Assembly (NCBI GenBank): GCA_019247845.1
Contig: JAFBAL010000019.1
Coordinates: 124,001-188,000, forward strand
DNA length: 64,000 nucleotides
Source: Alphaproteobacteria bacterium
Lineage (GTDB): Bacteria; Pseudomonadota; Alphaproteobacteria; Micropepsales; Micropepsaceae
Reading direction: 5' to 3'
Shown: piece by piece, positions 35,818 through 44,980 of the stretch
Layout: every line of letters starts with the position of its first letter
Numbering within the stretch: position 1 is the first letter of the stretch
The notes under the pieces: model-generated
What the model was told of the DNA's origin: nothing
What the model saw: the letters and a program-made list of their open reading frames with translations, nothing else
Databases searched by the model: none
Program-made: the position numbers and the translations under genes

Positions 35818-37913
35818 CGGCCGCCGAAGGCGACGTCGCCGCGGCGCTGGACGAGGTGCGCCGGCTGATGACGGCGGACCCGTCCAGGGCGGAAGCCGCG
35901 GCGCGCGACATCCTGCGCGAGAACTCCGAAGAGCCCGATGCGCTGCTGCTGCTCGCCATCGCGCTGCGCCGCAAGGGCGCGGCGAACTCGGCGCGCGCGA
36001 TCCTGGAGGTGCTGGCGCAGACGCAGTCCCACCGTCCCCAGCTGCATTACGAGCATGGCCTGGTGCTCAACATGCTGGGCGACAACCGCGGCGCGGCGGA
36101 GGCGCTGCAGCGCGCCGTCGACCTCGATCCCGGCTTCGCGGAAGCCTGGCACGCGCTGGGCGACCAGATGGTCAGGATGCGCAGCCGCAAGGGCGCCGAC
36201 GCGGCCTATGCGGAATATTTCTACGCCTCGACCAAGGACCCCGTGCTGCGCGACGCGATGACGGCGTGGCGCGAGAACCGTCTCGACGACGCGCGCGCGA
36301 TCCTGATCGAGCATCTCAAGACCGATCCCGACGACGTCAACGCGCTCAAGCTGATGGGCGAGGTGGCGCTGAAGTCCGGCCGCGTGGTCCGCGCGGAAGA
36401 GTTCTTCCGCCGCTGCGTCGAGCTGGCGCCCGATTTCCCGGCCGCGCGTTTCCGCTACGCGACCTTGCTGATGACGCAGAACAAGCCGCAGGAGGCGATC
36501 GCCCAGGTCGACGAGCTGCTCAAGGCCGAAGACAGCCCCTATTACCGCAATCTCAAGGCCGCGGCGCTGGTGCGCATGAGCGATTTCGAAGCCGCGGCAG
36601 TCGAATATGCGGCGATGCTGAAGGCCTTCCCCAACCAGCCCGGCGCGTGGCTCGCCTACGGCCATGCGCTGAAGGTGCTCGGCCGCGGCGGCGAGGCGGT
36701 CGCCGCTTATCGCAAGGCGATGGCGCTGCTGCCCGGGCTCGGCGACGCCTATTGGAGCCTCGCGAACCTCAAGACCTATCGCTTCGCGCCGGCGGAGACG
36801 GAAGCGATGCGCGAGCAGCTCGCCCGCCGCGACCTCAAGGGCGAGAACCGCGCCTTGTTCCACTTCGCGCTCGGCAAGGCGCTGGAAGACGACGGCCGCC
36901 ACGAAGAGTCGTGGCAGGCCTGGCGCCGCGCCAACGAGATCATCCGTAGGCTGACGGCTTACGATCCGGGCGGGACGACCGGCCTGGTCCAGCGTGCCAA
37001 GGCGCTGTTCACCGCCGAGTTCTTCGAACGCCGCGCGGGGCTGGGCAGCGGCAGCGCCGACGCGATCTTCATCGTCGGCCTGCCGCGCTCGGGCTCGACG
37101 CTGGTCGAGCAGATCCTCTCCAGCCATTCCATGGTCGAAGGCACGACCGAGCTGCGCGCGATGCCGTACCTGGCCGGCCGCCTCGGCGGCAAGCTCAAGC
37201 CTTCAGACTCCGCGCCCGACTATCCGCAGGCGCTCGCCCCTCTCGATGCCGCGAATCTCAAAGGCCTGGGCGAGGAATATCTCTGGCGCGCGAGGATGCA
37301 CCGCCGCACGGACCGGCCGCTCTTCATCGACAAGATGCCGGCGAACTTCGAGCATGTCGGCATGATCCAGCTGATCCTGCCGAACGCGAAGATCGTCGAC
37401 GTGCGGCGACATCCCCTCGCCTGCGGCCTGTCCTGCTTCAAGCAGCACTTCGGCCAGGGCCACGAATTCGCCTATTCGCTCACCGACCTCGGCCGCTACT
37501 ACGCCGACTATGTCGAGCTGATGGCGCATTGGGATGAGGTGCTGCCGGGCAAGGTGCATCGCGTGATCTATGAGGATCTGGTCGCCGACCCCGAGGCGCA
37601 AATCCGCGCGCTGCTCGAACACCTGGACCTGCCCTTCGAGGAAGCCTGCCTCAAGTTCCACGAGAACGCCCGGCTGGTGCGGACCGCCAGCGCGGAACAG
37701 GTGCGCAAGCCTATCTTTACCGAAGCCTTGGATCATTGGCGTCATTACGAAGACGGGCTCGGGCCGCTCAAGCTCGCGCTCGGCTTCGTGCTCGACGCCT
37801 ATCCTTCGGTGCCGAAGTTTTACACCCATGTTCGCGGCACGTTAGAATATGCGGGCGCCTGGGAAGGCGCCGACCGGCGCTGGAGCGGACAACCGCTGAA
37901 GAGTACGACGTGA
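35814..37913 (+). CDS. TPR-repeat sulfotransferase (second of three)
   Basis: 699 residues if the TTG overlapping the previous stop is used. A longer TPR array (about 1-400) precedes the sulfotransferase domain, whose PAPS loop IFIVGLPRSGSTLVEQIL lies near 419 and whose 3'-phosphate motif is IVDVRRHPLACGLSCF. The C-terminal 35 residues (after DAYPSVPKFY) resemble the rSAM/PEP-CTERM-free Tyr/Trp-rich tail of related proteins. It is about 50-60 percent alike by eye to the flanking paralogues over the catalytic domain. Translation is coupled to both neighbours. Confidence 0.87.
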   Translation: MTAAEGDVAAALDEVRRLMTADPSRAEAAARDILRENSEEPDALLLLAIALRRKGAANSARAILEVLAQTQSHRPQLHYEHGLVLNMLGDNRGAAEALQRAVDLDPGFAEAWHALGDQMVRMRSRKGADAAYAEYFYASTKDPVLRDAMTAWRENRLDDARAILIEHLKTDPDDVNALKLMGEVALKSGRVVRAEEFFRRCVELAPDFPAARFRYATLLMTQNKPQEAIAQVDELLKAEDSPYYRNLKAAALVRMSDFEAAAVEYAAMLKAFPNQPGAWLAYGHALKVLGRGGEAVAAYRKAMALLPGLGDAYWSLANLKTYRFAPAETEAMREQLARRDLKGENRALFHFALGKALEDDGRHEESWQAWRRANEIIRRLTAYDPGGTTGLVQRAKALFTAEFFERRAGLGSGSADAIFIVGLPRSGSTLVEQILSSHSMVEGTTELRAMPYLAGRLGGKLKPSDSAPDYPQALAPLDAANLKGLGEEYLWRARMHRRTDRPLFIDKMPANFEHVGMIQLILPNAKIVDVRRHPLACGLSCFKQHFGQGHEFAYSLTDLGRYYADYVELMAHWDEVLPGKVHRVIYEDLVADPEAQIRALLEHLDLPFEEACLKFHENARLVRTASAEQVRKPIFTEALDHWRHYEDGLGPLKLALGFVLDAYPSVPKFYTHVRGTLEYAGAWEGADRRWSGQPLKSTT

Positions 37914-39820
37914 CGATGCTTGTCGAAAACCGCGCCTCTCTCGACGAAGCCAGATCGCTGCTCTCGAGCGGCGACGCGCAAGCCGCGCGCGCGATCCTGG
38001 AGCCGCTGGCCGCCGCCGATCCGGACTGGGCCGAGGTGCGGCTGGAGCTCGGCAAGGCGCTGGGCACCCTGGGCGACAATCACGCGGCCATCGCGGTCCT
38101 GACCGAGGCCGTCAACATCGACCGCAACCTGTCGGCCGCATGGTCGGCGCTCGGCGAGCAATACGTGCTGGTCGGCGACATCCTGGCGTCGGACGCGGCG
38201 TACTCGCATCACTTCAACGTCGCAGTGAACGAGCCCGCCCTGCAGAAGGCGGTGCAGGCGCTGCGCAACGGGCGGCCCGACATCACCGAGGACATCCTGC
38301 TCGAGTTCCTCGACGCCAACCCCGAGCACGTCAACGCCCTCAAGATGCTGGCGGAAGCCGCCATCGCGCAGGACCGCAACGAGGATGCCTCGGAGCTGCT
38401 GGAGCGCGTGCTGGCGCTGGCGCCGGATTTCGCCGCCGCGCGCTACCGCCTCGTCTCGTCGCTCTATCTGCAGAACCGGCTGCACGAGGCGATGCCGCAT
38501 ATCGACCTGCTGCTCGCGAAGGACCCGGCCAATCCGCAGTTCCGCACCATGAAGGCCTCCCTCCTCGGCCAGATGGGCGACGACCACGCCTCGCTCGCGC
38601 TGTTCGAGGAGCTGGTGAACGAATATCCCAAGCACCCGGCATCGTGGGTCAGCTACGGCCATGCGCTCAAGGGCGCGGGCAGGCAGGACGACGGCGTGCG
38701 CGCCTACCGCAAGGCGATCGAGCTTCTGCCGCAGCTCGGCGGCGGCTATTGGAGCCTGGCGAACCTGAAGACCTTCCGCTTCACCGACGCCGACATCGCC
38801 GAGATGCAGCGCCAGCTCGAGCGCGGCGACCTGCGCGTCGAGGCGCGGGTGCAGTTCTTCTTCTCGCTCGGCAAGGCGTACGAGGACCAGAAGCGGTTCG
38901 CGCAATCCTTCGAGGCCTATCAGAAGGGCAACGCGCTGTGGCGCTCGACCGTCGAATACGACGCCGAGAAGACCCATGCCTTCGTCGAGGTCTGCAAGGA
39001 CTTCTTCGACGGGGAGTTCTTCGAGGACCGCAAGGGCTGGGGCTCGAAGGCGCGCGATCCGATCTTCATCGTCGGCCTGCCGCGCGCCGGCTCGACCTTG
39101 CTGGAGCAGATCCTGTCGAGCCACAGCCAGATCGAGGGTACGATGGAGCTGCCCAACATCACCTCGCTGGCGCGGCACCTGAGCGAGGAAAACTCGACCG
39201 ACGCCGACATCCCCGACTATCCCGATCTTCTGGGCTATCTCGACGCGGACGAATATCGCCGCCGCGGCGAGGAGTATATCGAGAACACGCGCTCGCACCG
39301 TAAGCTCGGCCGGCCGTTCTTCGTCGACAAGATGCCGAACAACTACGCGCATATCCCGCTGATCCACCTGATCCTGCCCAATGCCAAGATCATCGACGCG
39401 CGCCGCCATCCGATGGGCTCGTGCTTCTCGAACTACAAGCAGCATTTCGCGCGCGGCCAGCACTTCACCTATGCGCTCACCGACGTCGGCCGCTACTACC
39501 GCGACTATGTCGAGCTGATGGCGCATTGGGACGCGGTGCTGCCGGGCAAGGTGCACCGCGTGATCTATGAGCGGCTGGTCGAGAATCCGGAAACCGAGAT
39601 CCGCCGCATCTTCGATTATCTGGGCCTGCCCTTCGAAGAGAAGACGCTGCGCTTCCACGAGACCGAGCGGGCGGTGCGCACCGCGAGCTCGGAGCAGGTG
39701 CGCATGCCGCTGTACAAGAGCGGCGTCGATCACTGGAAGAATTTCGAGCCCTGGCTCGGGCCGCTGAAGACGGCGCTCGGCGAGGTGCTGGACCGCTATC
39801 CCGACGTCCCCGCATTCTGA
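37910..39820 (+). CDS. TPR-repeat sulfotransferase (third of three)
   Basis: 636 residues from a GTG that overlaps the previous stop (GTGA); an ATG two codons later is possible. TPR array about 1-365, then the sulfotransferase domain with IFIVGLPRAGSTLLEQIL near 385, FFVDKMPNNYAH and IIDARRHPMGSCFSNY. In the PAPS loop Ser is replaced by Ala (PRAGST versus PRSGST in the other two copies). The tail RYPDVPAF matches the second copy. Probably the three enzymes sulfate related acceptors with specificity set by the TPR arrays; this is inference. Confidence 0.88.
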   Translation: MTMLVENRASLDEARSLLSSGDAQAARAILEPLAAADPDWAEVRLELGKALGTLGDNHAAIAVLTEAVNIDRNLSAAWSALGEQYVLVGDILASDAAYSHHFNVAVNEPALQKAVQALRNGRPDITEDILLEFLDANPEHVNALKMLAEAAIAQDRNEDASELLERVLALAPDFAAARYRLVSSLYLQNRLHEAMPHIDLLLAKDPANPQFRTMKASLLGQMGDDHASLALFEELVNEYPKHPASWVSYGHALKGAGRQDDGVRAYRKAIELLPQLGGGYWSLANLKTFRFTDADIAEMQRQLERGDLRVEARVQFFFSLGKAYEDQKRFAQSFEAYQKGNALWRSTVEYDAEKTHAFVEVCKDFFDGEFFEDRKGWGSKARDPIFIVGLPRAGSTLLEQILSSHSQIEGTMELPNITSLARHLSEENSTDADIPDYPDLLGYLDADEYRRRGEEYIENTRSHRKLGRPFFVDKMPNNYAHIPLIHLILPNAKIIDARRHPMGSCFSNYKQHFARGQHFTYALTDVGRYYRDYVELMAHWDAVLPGKVHRVIYERLVENPETEIRRIFDYLGLPFEEKTLRFHETERAVRTASSEQVRMPLYKSGVDHWKNFEPWLGPLKTALGEVLDRYPDVPAF

Positions 39821-39831
39821 GGAGCACACCT

Positions 39832-40467
39832 ATGCGCAATACGCTTGTCGGCGGCGCGCTCGCAATCGTCCTGCTCGCGGTCCTGTTCGCGGCCGCAACC
39901 TATGGCCGCCGTCCGGCCGTGATCGCGGGCCCGCAAGGCGAGCTCAAGGACGATTTCGTCGGCCAGCAGAAGTTCGGCTCCTGGGCGCTGATCTGCAACG
40001 AGGCCAAGACCTTCCCGCGCTCGCCCTCGAACGGCCGGACCGGAAATTCCGAAGGCACCGAACCGAAAGAGGGACCGCCGCCCGGTTGGAAGCTGCCGCG
40101 CTGCATCGTCGGCTTGGTGCTGCACAACCCGAAGAACCCGCAAGATGAGATACGCGTCACCTTCCGGCACATCAGCTTCCGGCGCGTGCTGGCGCTATTC
40201 GTGCGCCTGCCGCACGACGAAGCAGCCGCGGGCGACGCGGTCATGGCGCGATTCGACAGCCGCGAGTGGGATATCCCCGTCCGCTGCAACCCGCGGTTCT
40301 GTCTGGCGATACAATCGATCAAGTTCGCCGACGTTCCCGCGGTGCAGCAAGCGAAGACTTTCGCGATCGCATTCCATCCGAGCGGCAGCGACAAGGCGGC
40401 GCTGATCCCCGTCCCGACCGAGGGCTTGGGCGACGCGCTCAAGACGATGCGGCGGCTCAATCACTAG
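39832..40467 (+). CDS. IalB-like exported protein
   Basis: 211 residues. An N-terminal hydrophobic helix (about 5-22) exports or anchors the protein. The mature part starts with FGSWALICNEA and continues with LPRCIVGLVLHNPKN and VRCNPRFCLAIQSI, resembling the invasion-associated locus B (IalB) family in its W-x-x-x-C start and spaced cysteines. It follows the third sulfotransferase by 11 bases and is probably cotranscribed. Family assignment is moderate. Confidence 0.6.
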   Translation: MRNTLVGGALAIVLLAVLFAAATYGRRPAVIAGPQGELKDDFVGQQKFGSWALICNEAKTFPRSPSNGRTGNSEGTEPKEGPPPGWKLPRCIVGLVLHNPKNPQDEIRVTFRHISFRRVLALFVRLPHDEAAAGDAVMARFDSREWDIPVRCNPRFCLAIQSIKFADVPAVQQAKTFAIAFHPSGSDKAALIPVPTEGLGDALKTMRRLNH

Positions 40468-40518
40468 TGGATCGGATCGCCGGTCGCGGCTCGTTTCGAC
40501 TTTGAATCCAATTGTCAC

Positions 40519-40541
40519 ATTCGCACGACGAAGTTGCGAAT
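40519..40541. promoter_or_regulatory. Inverted repeat ATTCGCA-N9-TGCGAAT upstream of the beta-propeller gene
   Basis: Perfect 7-base arms (40519-40525 and 40535-40541) with a 9-base spacer, about 130 bases upstream of the start of the secreted propeller protein. It has the geometry of a dimeric repressor or activator site; no regulator gene is adjacent. Confidence 0.4.
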
Positions 40542-40670
40542 GATTCTCGGGCGCCGCACGCTTGCCACATTCCTGCCCCCTCACTAACATCCGCGTAATT
40601 CTTCCCGAATCCAGCGGTGTAGGCATGGGTCTGCGCCGTTCAACGTGAGCAAAACCGAAAGGGGACTGTC

Positions 40671-42230
40671 ATGCGTTCCAGCCGTGTCACCGTATCCGTT
40701 TTAGCCATCTTTGCCGTAGGGCTGCTCTCGACGAGCGCCATGGCCCGTCACCTCTCGCCTCTGCCCAGCCGCCACGGTTGGGACGCGAACGCCAAGCACT
40801 ACACCGCGCCGGGCGGCGTCGGCGGTACGTGGCAAGGCCTCGCCAACGCCTTCCCCGGCTCGGGCTTTCCGGACACCGCGCAGGTGATGACCGACGGCAC
40901 GGTCATGATGCACGACGGCTGCACGACCGATTGGTACAAGCTGACGCCCGACAACACCGGCAGCTATCACAACGGCACGTGGAGCAAAGCCGCGTCGATG
41001 CCCTCCGGCGACTCGCCGCTGTACTTCTCGTCGGCGGTCCTGCCTGACGGCAAGTTCATCGTCGAAGGCGGCGAGTACATCAACTGCAACGCGGTGTGGA
41101 CCAACAAGGGCGCGATCTACGATCCGGTGGCCAACACCTGGACCAACGTCACGCCGCCGTCCGGCTGGGCCAATATCGGCGACGCGCAGTCCGTCGTGCT
41201 GAACAGCGGCACCTACTACCAGGCCGACGCGCTGAACACGGCGTCCGCCTATGCCGCCGTCAGCGGCACGACGGTCACCTGGACCACGCCGACGACGGGC
41301 AAGGCCGACCGCTACGACGAAGAAGGCTGGACGACGCTGCCGGACAACCGGATCATCACCGTCGACGCCAACCGCGACCTGACCGGCGCGGGCAACGACG
41401 TCGAGTTCTTCAATCCGACCACCCTGACCTGGACGACGGCGTCCGAGAAGACCCCGGTGCTGCTGGTCGACTCCGGCAGCCACGAGCTCGGCCCGGCGCC
41501 GCTTCTGCCGAACGGCCTCGTCTACCAGATCGGCGCGACGGCGCATAACGCGATCTACGACAACTCGACCGGCCACTGGACGGCCGGCCCCGATACGCTG
41601 AACATCGGCGGCCAGCTGCAGTCCGCCGACGGTCCGGCGGTCGTGATGCCCAACGGCACCATCCTCGAGCAGGTCAGCCCCGGCGTGTTCAACGCGCCGT
41701 CGCACTTCGTCGAGGTCACGGTCAATGCGGACAAGACCGTGTCGCAGGTGCAGGTCAGCGAGCCGTCCAGCGCGGCCAGCCAGTCCTCGTATGAGGGTCG
41801 TCTGGCGGTGCTGCCGACCGGTCAGGTGCTGTGGTCGAGCGACGTCGGCGACGTGCAGATCTACACGCCTTCCACGCTGAAGGGCGCGAAGGGCTCGATC
41901 CCGAAGATCAAGAGCGGCAAGACCAGCCTCACCGTGGGCAGCAAGAACAACAAGTTCTCGGGCCTGGGCTTCAACGGCAAGACCTTCGGCGGCTACTACG
42001 GCGACGATGCGCAGATGGCGACCAACTTCCCGCTGGTGCGCTTCACCAACAACTCGTCGCACCACGTCTGCTACGCGCGCACCCACAACTTCTCGAAGAT
42101 GGGCATCGACGACGGCACGAAGACCGCCGCCAAGTTCGATATCCCGGCTTCCTGCGAGACGGGCGCGAGCACGATGGAAGCGGTCGTGAACGGCATCCCC
42201 TCGAAGGGCAAGGCCGTGACGCTGAACTAA
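40671..42230 (+). CDS. Secreted kelch/galactose-oxidase-like beta-propeller protein
   Basis: 519 residues with a signal peptide (cleavage after about AMA25). Repeated kelch-like blades are visible (PDTAQVMTDGTVMMHDG, FSSAVLPDGKFIVEGGEY, NKGAIYDPVANTWTNV, VEFFNPTTLTWT, GPAPLLPNGLVYQIG). The C-terminus contains FPLVRFTNNSSHHVCYARTHNFS, like the DUF1929 domain of galactose oxidase/glyoxal oxidase. The copper ligand set of true oxidases cannot be confirmed, so catalytic activity is uncertain. It has its own strong terminator and is another candidate T2SS substrate by export signal and neighbourhood. Confidence 0.8.
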   Translation: MRSSRVTVSVLAIFAVGLLSTSAMARHLSPLPSRHGWDANAKHYTAPGGVGGTWQGLANAFPGSGFPDTAQVMTDGTVMMHDGCTTDWYKLTPDNTGSYHNGTWSKAASMPSGDSPLYFSSAVLPDGKFIVEGGEYINCNAVWTNKGAIYDPVANTWTNVTPPSGWANIGDAQSVVLNSGTYYQADALNTASAYAAVSGTTVTWTTPTTGKADRYDEEGWTTLPDNRIITVDANRDLTGAGNDVEFFNPTTLTWTTASEKTPVLLVDSGSHELGPAPLLPNGLVYQIGATAHNAIYDNSTGHWTAGPDTLNIGGQLQSADGPAVVMPNGTILEQVSPGVFNAPSHFVEVTVNADKTVSQVQVSEPSSAASQSSYEGRLAVLPTGQVLWSSDVGDVQIYTPSTLKGAKGSIPKIKSGKTSLTVGSKNNKFSGLGFNGKTFGGYYGDDAQMATNFPLVRFTNNSSHHVCYARTHNFSKMGIDDGTKTAAKFDIPASCETGASTMEAVVNGIPSKGKAVTLN

Positions 42231-42255
42231 GCGTCCAGGCTTCCTGAAACGAAGA

Positions 42256-42289
42256 ACGGGCCGGACGAAAGTCCGGCCCGTTTCTTTTT
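42256..42289 (+). terminator. Intrinsic terminator after the beta-propeller gene
   Basis: ACGGGCCGGAC (42256-42266) and GTCCGGCCCGT (42271-42281) form a perfect 11-bp stem with a GAAA tetraloop, followed by TTCTTTTT. This is a textbook rho-independent terminator for the plus-strand gene and also separates it from the convergent aminopeptidase. Confidence 0.95.
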
Positions 42290-42306
42290 GTGCTCGAGGA
42301 CGCCCC

Positions 42307-44907
42307 CTATTCGCCGTGGCGCGCCGCCAGCCAGCGGTCGATGTCCTTGAGCCGCTTGGCCTTGACCTGGGCGTTGAACTCGATCGAGCTCTGCGACTTC
42401 ACCGCATCGCCGCGCGCCGTGGACGGGATATGCGCGCTTGCGAAATCGCGCACCTTGCCTGCCATCTTGGGATCGGTGCTGTTCGAGGCCAGGTTGGGCA
42501 CGAACTGGTTGCGGCTGTCGGCCTCGAGCCACGAGTTCATCCGGTCGAGATGGCCGTTGGCGAAGTCGAAGGCCATCTCGGGATGGTCGCGGCTGACCGA
42601 GGCGACGATCGCGGGGCGCACCGTCACCGCCGCCTCGTCGGTCAGGGTCAGCGCCAGCGCGCGCTCAGCCAGCTTGTCGTCGAGCGCGCTGCCCAAGAGC
42701 TCATAGAGCTCGCGCTTGGCCAGCGTGTTCTTCTCCGCCTTGGCAAGCGTGTGCAGCTGCTCCCAGACCGCGGGATCGGCATGGCGCGCGACGATGGCGA
42801 GCATCGAGCGGCGCGTGTCGGGCGAGGTGTGCGACGGGTCCTTCAGATAGGCCGCGAAACGCTTCCTCGCCTCGGCGATCACGCCCGGATCGTCGAACTG
42901 GCTGAGCGCCTGGAGCAGCGTGTCGCGCAGCAGCGCGATGTTCTGGTCCTCGCCCTTCTTCGCATCCCAGCCGGTCTTGGCGAACAGGGGGCTGAGCAGC
43001 TGGCGCGCGAAGGCGCGGAAACCCTTCTGCGACGGCAACCCGTTATAGAGATAGTCGATGCCGGCGAGCTTGGTCGCGATCGCGTCCTGGATATGCGGGT
43101 TCATGCCGGGGTCGGCCTGCTCGGCGATGCTCATGAAATCGTCGAGCGGCGCGTCGCCGGTATAGCCCAGCGCGCGCGTGTCGTTGATCAGGCCGAGCTG
43201 GTTCTCCGGCGTCAGCTTGCGGAAGTCGCCGGCGACGAACTTGAGCAGCCTGGGCTCGTAGAGCGTGCGGAAATAGCCCGCCTGCCCGTCGTTCACCACC
43301 ACGCCGACATCGGTCTTGATCCCGGGCTCGACGGGAGCGCCGCGCGCCACGGCGCCATGCCACACTTGCGCTCCGCCGATCGCGCGCGCCGCAACCGGCA
43401 CGTGCCAGGTCAGCGGCGCCTTGGCCGAGGCGTCCATCGCGAAGCGGTCCTGGGTGAGCTTGAGACCCTTGGGCGAAACCGCGGCGCGGATCAGCGGCAC
43501 GCCGGGCTGCAGCGTGAACTCGTGCGCGATCGCGCTCACCGGGCGCGGCGAGGTCTTGTCGAGCTCGCGCCACAGATCGTCGGTCACGGTGTTGCCGTAG
43601 GCATGCGCCTTCATGTAGTTACGCACGCCGGCGCGGAAGGCGTCGGCGCCGGTATAGTCCTCGAGCATGCGGATCACCGCTTGACCCTTGGAATAGGTGA
43701 TGGTGTCGAAGGCCTGGTTGGCCTGCAGCACGTCCAGGATCGGCGTCACGATGGGATGGGTGCCCGAGCGCGCATCGACGCGCATCGCGTTCTCCTTCGC
43801 GTTCAGCGCCTCCAGCCACACATGCCAGTCGGGATGGAAGTGGTCGGTGGATTTCAGCTCCATCCACGAGGCGAAGCCCTCGTTGAGCCACAGGTCCTCC
43901 CACCAATCCATGGTGACGAGGTCGCCGAACCACTGATGCGCCATCTCGTGCGCGATCACGACATAGACGTCGCGGCGATCCTCTTCGGTCGAGACCTTGG
44001 CGTCGATCTCGAGATCGCGCTCGAAATAGAAGATCGCGCCCCAGTTCTCCATGGCGCCGAAGAACTGGCTCTGCCCCGGCCCGCCGATCAGGTCGAGCTT
44101 GGGCAGAGGATACTTCATGCCGAAGTAGTCCTCGTAATAGGGCAGGATCTGCGACGCCGCGTCGAGCGCATACTTCGCCTTGTCGGTGTCGCCGCGCTTG
44201 ACGATGATGCCGATGTCGACGCCGTTCACCTTGCGCGACACGCGCTCGAAATCGCCGAGCCCGAAGAACAGCAGGTACGACGACATCTTGGGCGAGGCCG
44301 CGAAGACGACGCGCTTCAGGCCCTTGCCCACAGGCGCGGTCGAGACGATGGGCGTATTGGCCACCGCCATCTGGTCGGCGGGAACCGTCGCGGCCAGCGT
44401 GAAGGTCGCCTTCTTGTTGGGCTCGTCCCAGCTCGGCAGGAACCGGCGCGCGTCGGAATTCTCGAATTGGGTGAACAGCGCGCGCTTCTTGGCGCTGCCC
44501 GCATCGTAGTCGAGCGCGAAGATGCCCGCGGCCTGCTGGTTGATCTTGCCCTTGTAGTCGATCGCGAGAACGTGATGGCCGGCGGCGAAGGGCTTGGCGA
44601 AGGTCAGCGTCGCGGTCTCTTCCCTGGCATCGTAAGCGACCTTGGATGCGGCCGCGCCGTCGAGCGCGACCTTGCCGAAGGCGAGGTCCGCGGCGTTGAG
44701 CTTTATCGTGTTGTCGGCCTTCTTCGCATCGACGTCGATCTTCACGCTGCCGGCGAAGGCGAGATGCGCCGCGTCGGGCACGATGGCGACGTCGTAATGC
44801 GTGGGCGTGACGTTGGCCGGCAGCACGACGCGGCTGGCGGCGTGGGCGGCGGTTCCGGCAGCATGGGCGGCGGCAAGCGCGGCGGCGATCGCGATCGAAA
44901 CTCGCAT
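42307..44907 (-). CDS. M1-family membrane/periplasmic aminopeptidase
   Basis: 866 residues from the ATG at 44907, chosen for its AAAGGA site and the signal peptide that follows (cleavage near HAA24). The M1 zinc metallopeptidase motifs are present: substrate-binding GAMEN near 284, HEMAH near 319 with the third ligand Glu in NEGFASW near 341, and the transition-state Tyr in DTITYSKGQ. The C-terminal ERAP1-like helical domain completes the fold. It should remove N-terminal residues from peptides in the periplasm, supplying amino acids. Confidence 0.95.
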   Translation of the reverse strand: MRVSIAIAAALAAAHAAGTAAHAASRVVLPANVTPTHYDVAIVPDAAHLAFAGSVKIDVDAKKADNTIKLNAADLAFGKVALDGAAASKVAYDAREETATLTFAKPFAAGHHVLAIDYKGKINQQAAGIFALDYDAGSAKKRALFTQFENSDARRFLPSWDEPNKKATFTLAATVPADQMAVANTPIVSTAPVGKGLKRVVFAASPKMSSYLLFFGLGDFERVSRKVNGVDIGIIVKRGDTDKAKYALDAASQILPYYEDYFGMKYPLPKLDLIGGPGQSQFFGAMENWGAIFYFERDLEIDAKVSTEEDRRDVYVVIAHEMAHQWFGDLVTMDWWEDLWLNEGFASWMELKSTDHFHPDWHVWLEALNAKENAMRVDARSGTHPIVTPILDVLQANQAFDTITYSKGQAVIRMLEDYTGADAFRAGVRNYMKAHAYGNTVTDDLWRELDKTSPRPVSAIAHEFTLQPGVPLIRAAVSPKGLKLTQDRFAMDASAKAPLTWHVPVAARAIGGAQVWHGAVARGAPVEPGIKTDVGVVVNDGQAGYFRTLYEPRLLKFVAGDFRKLTPENQLGLINDTRALGYTGDAPLDDFMSIAEQADPGMNPHIQDAIATKLAGIDYLYNGLPSQKGFRAFARQLLSPLFAKTGWDAKKGEDQNIALLRDTLLQALSQFDDPGVIAEARKRFAAYLKDPSHTSPDTRRSMLAIVARHADPAVWEQLHTLAKAEKNTLAKRELYELLGSALDDKLAERALALTLTDEAAVTVRPAIVASVSRDHPEMAFDFANGHLDRMNSWLEADSRNQFVPNLASNSTDPKMAGKVRDFASAHIPSTARGDAVKSQSSIEFNAQVKAKRLKDIDRWLAARHGE

Positions 44908-44980
44908 GACGGTCCTTTCGGGCAAATGTCCTGTCACGCTGGTAGCACGGCGGGCCTGCAGGAACAGCCTCAAATGTCCG

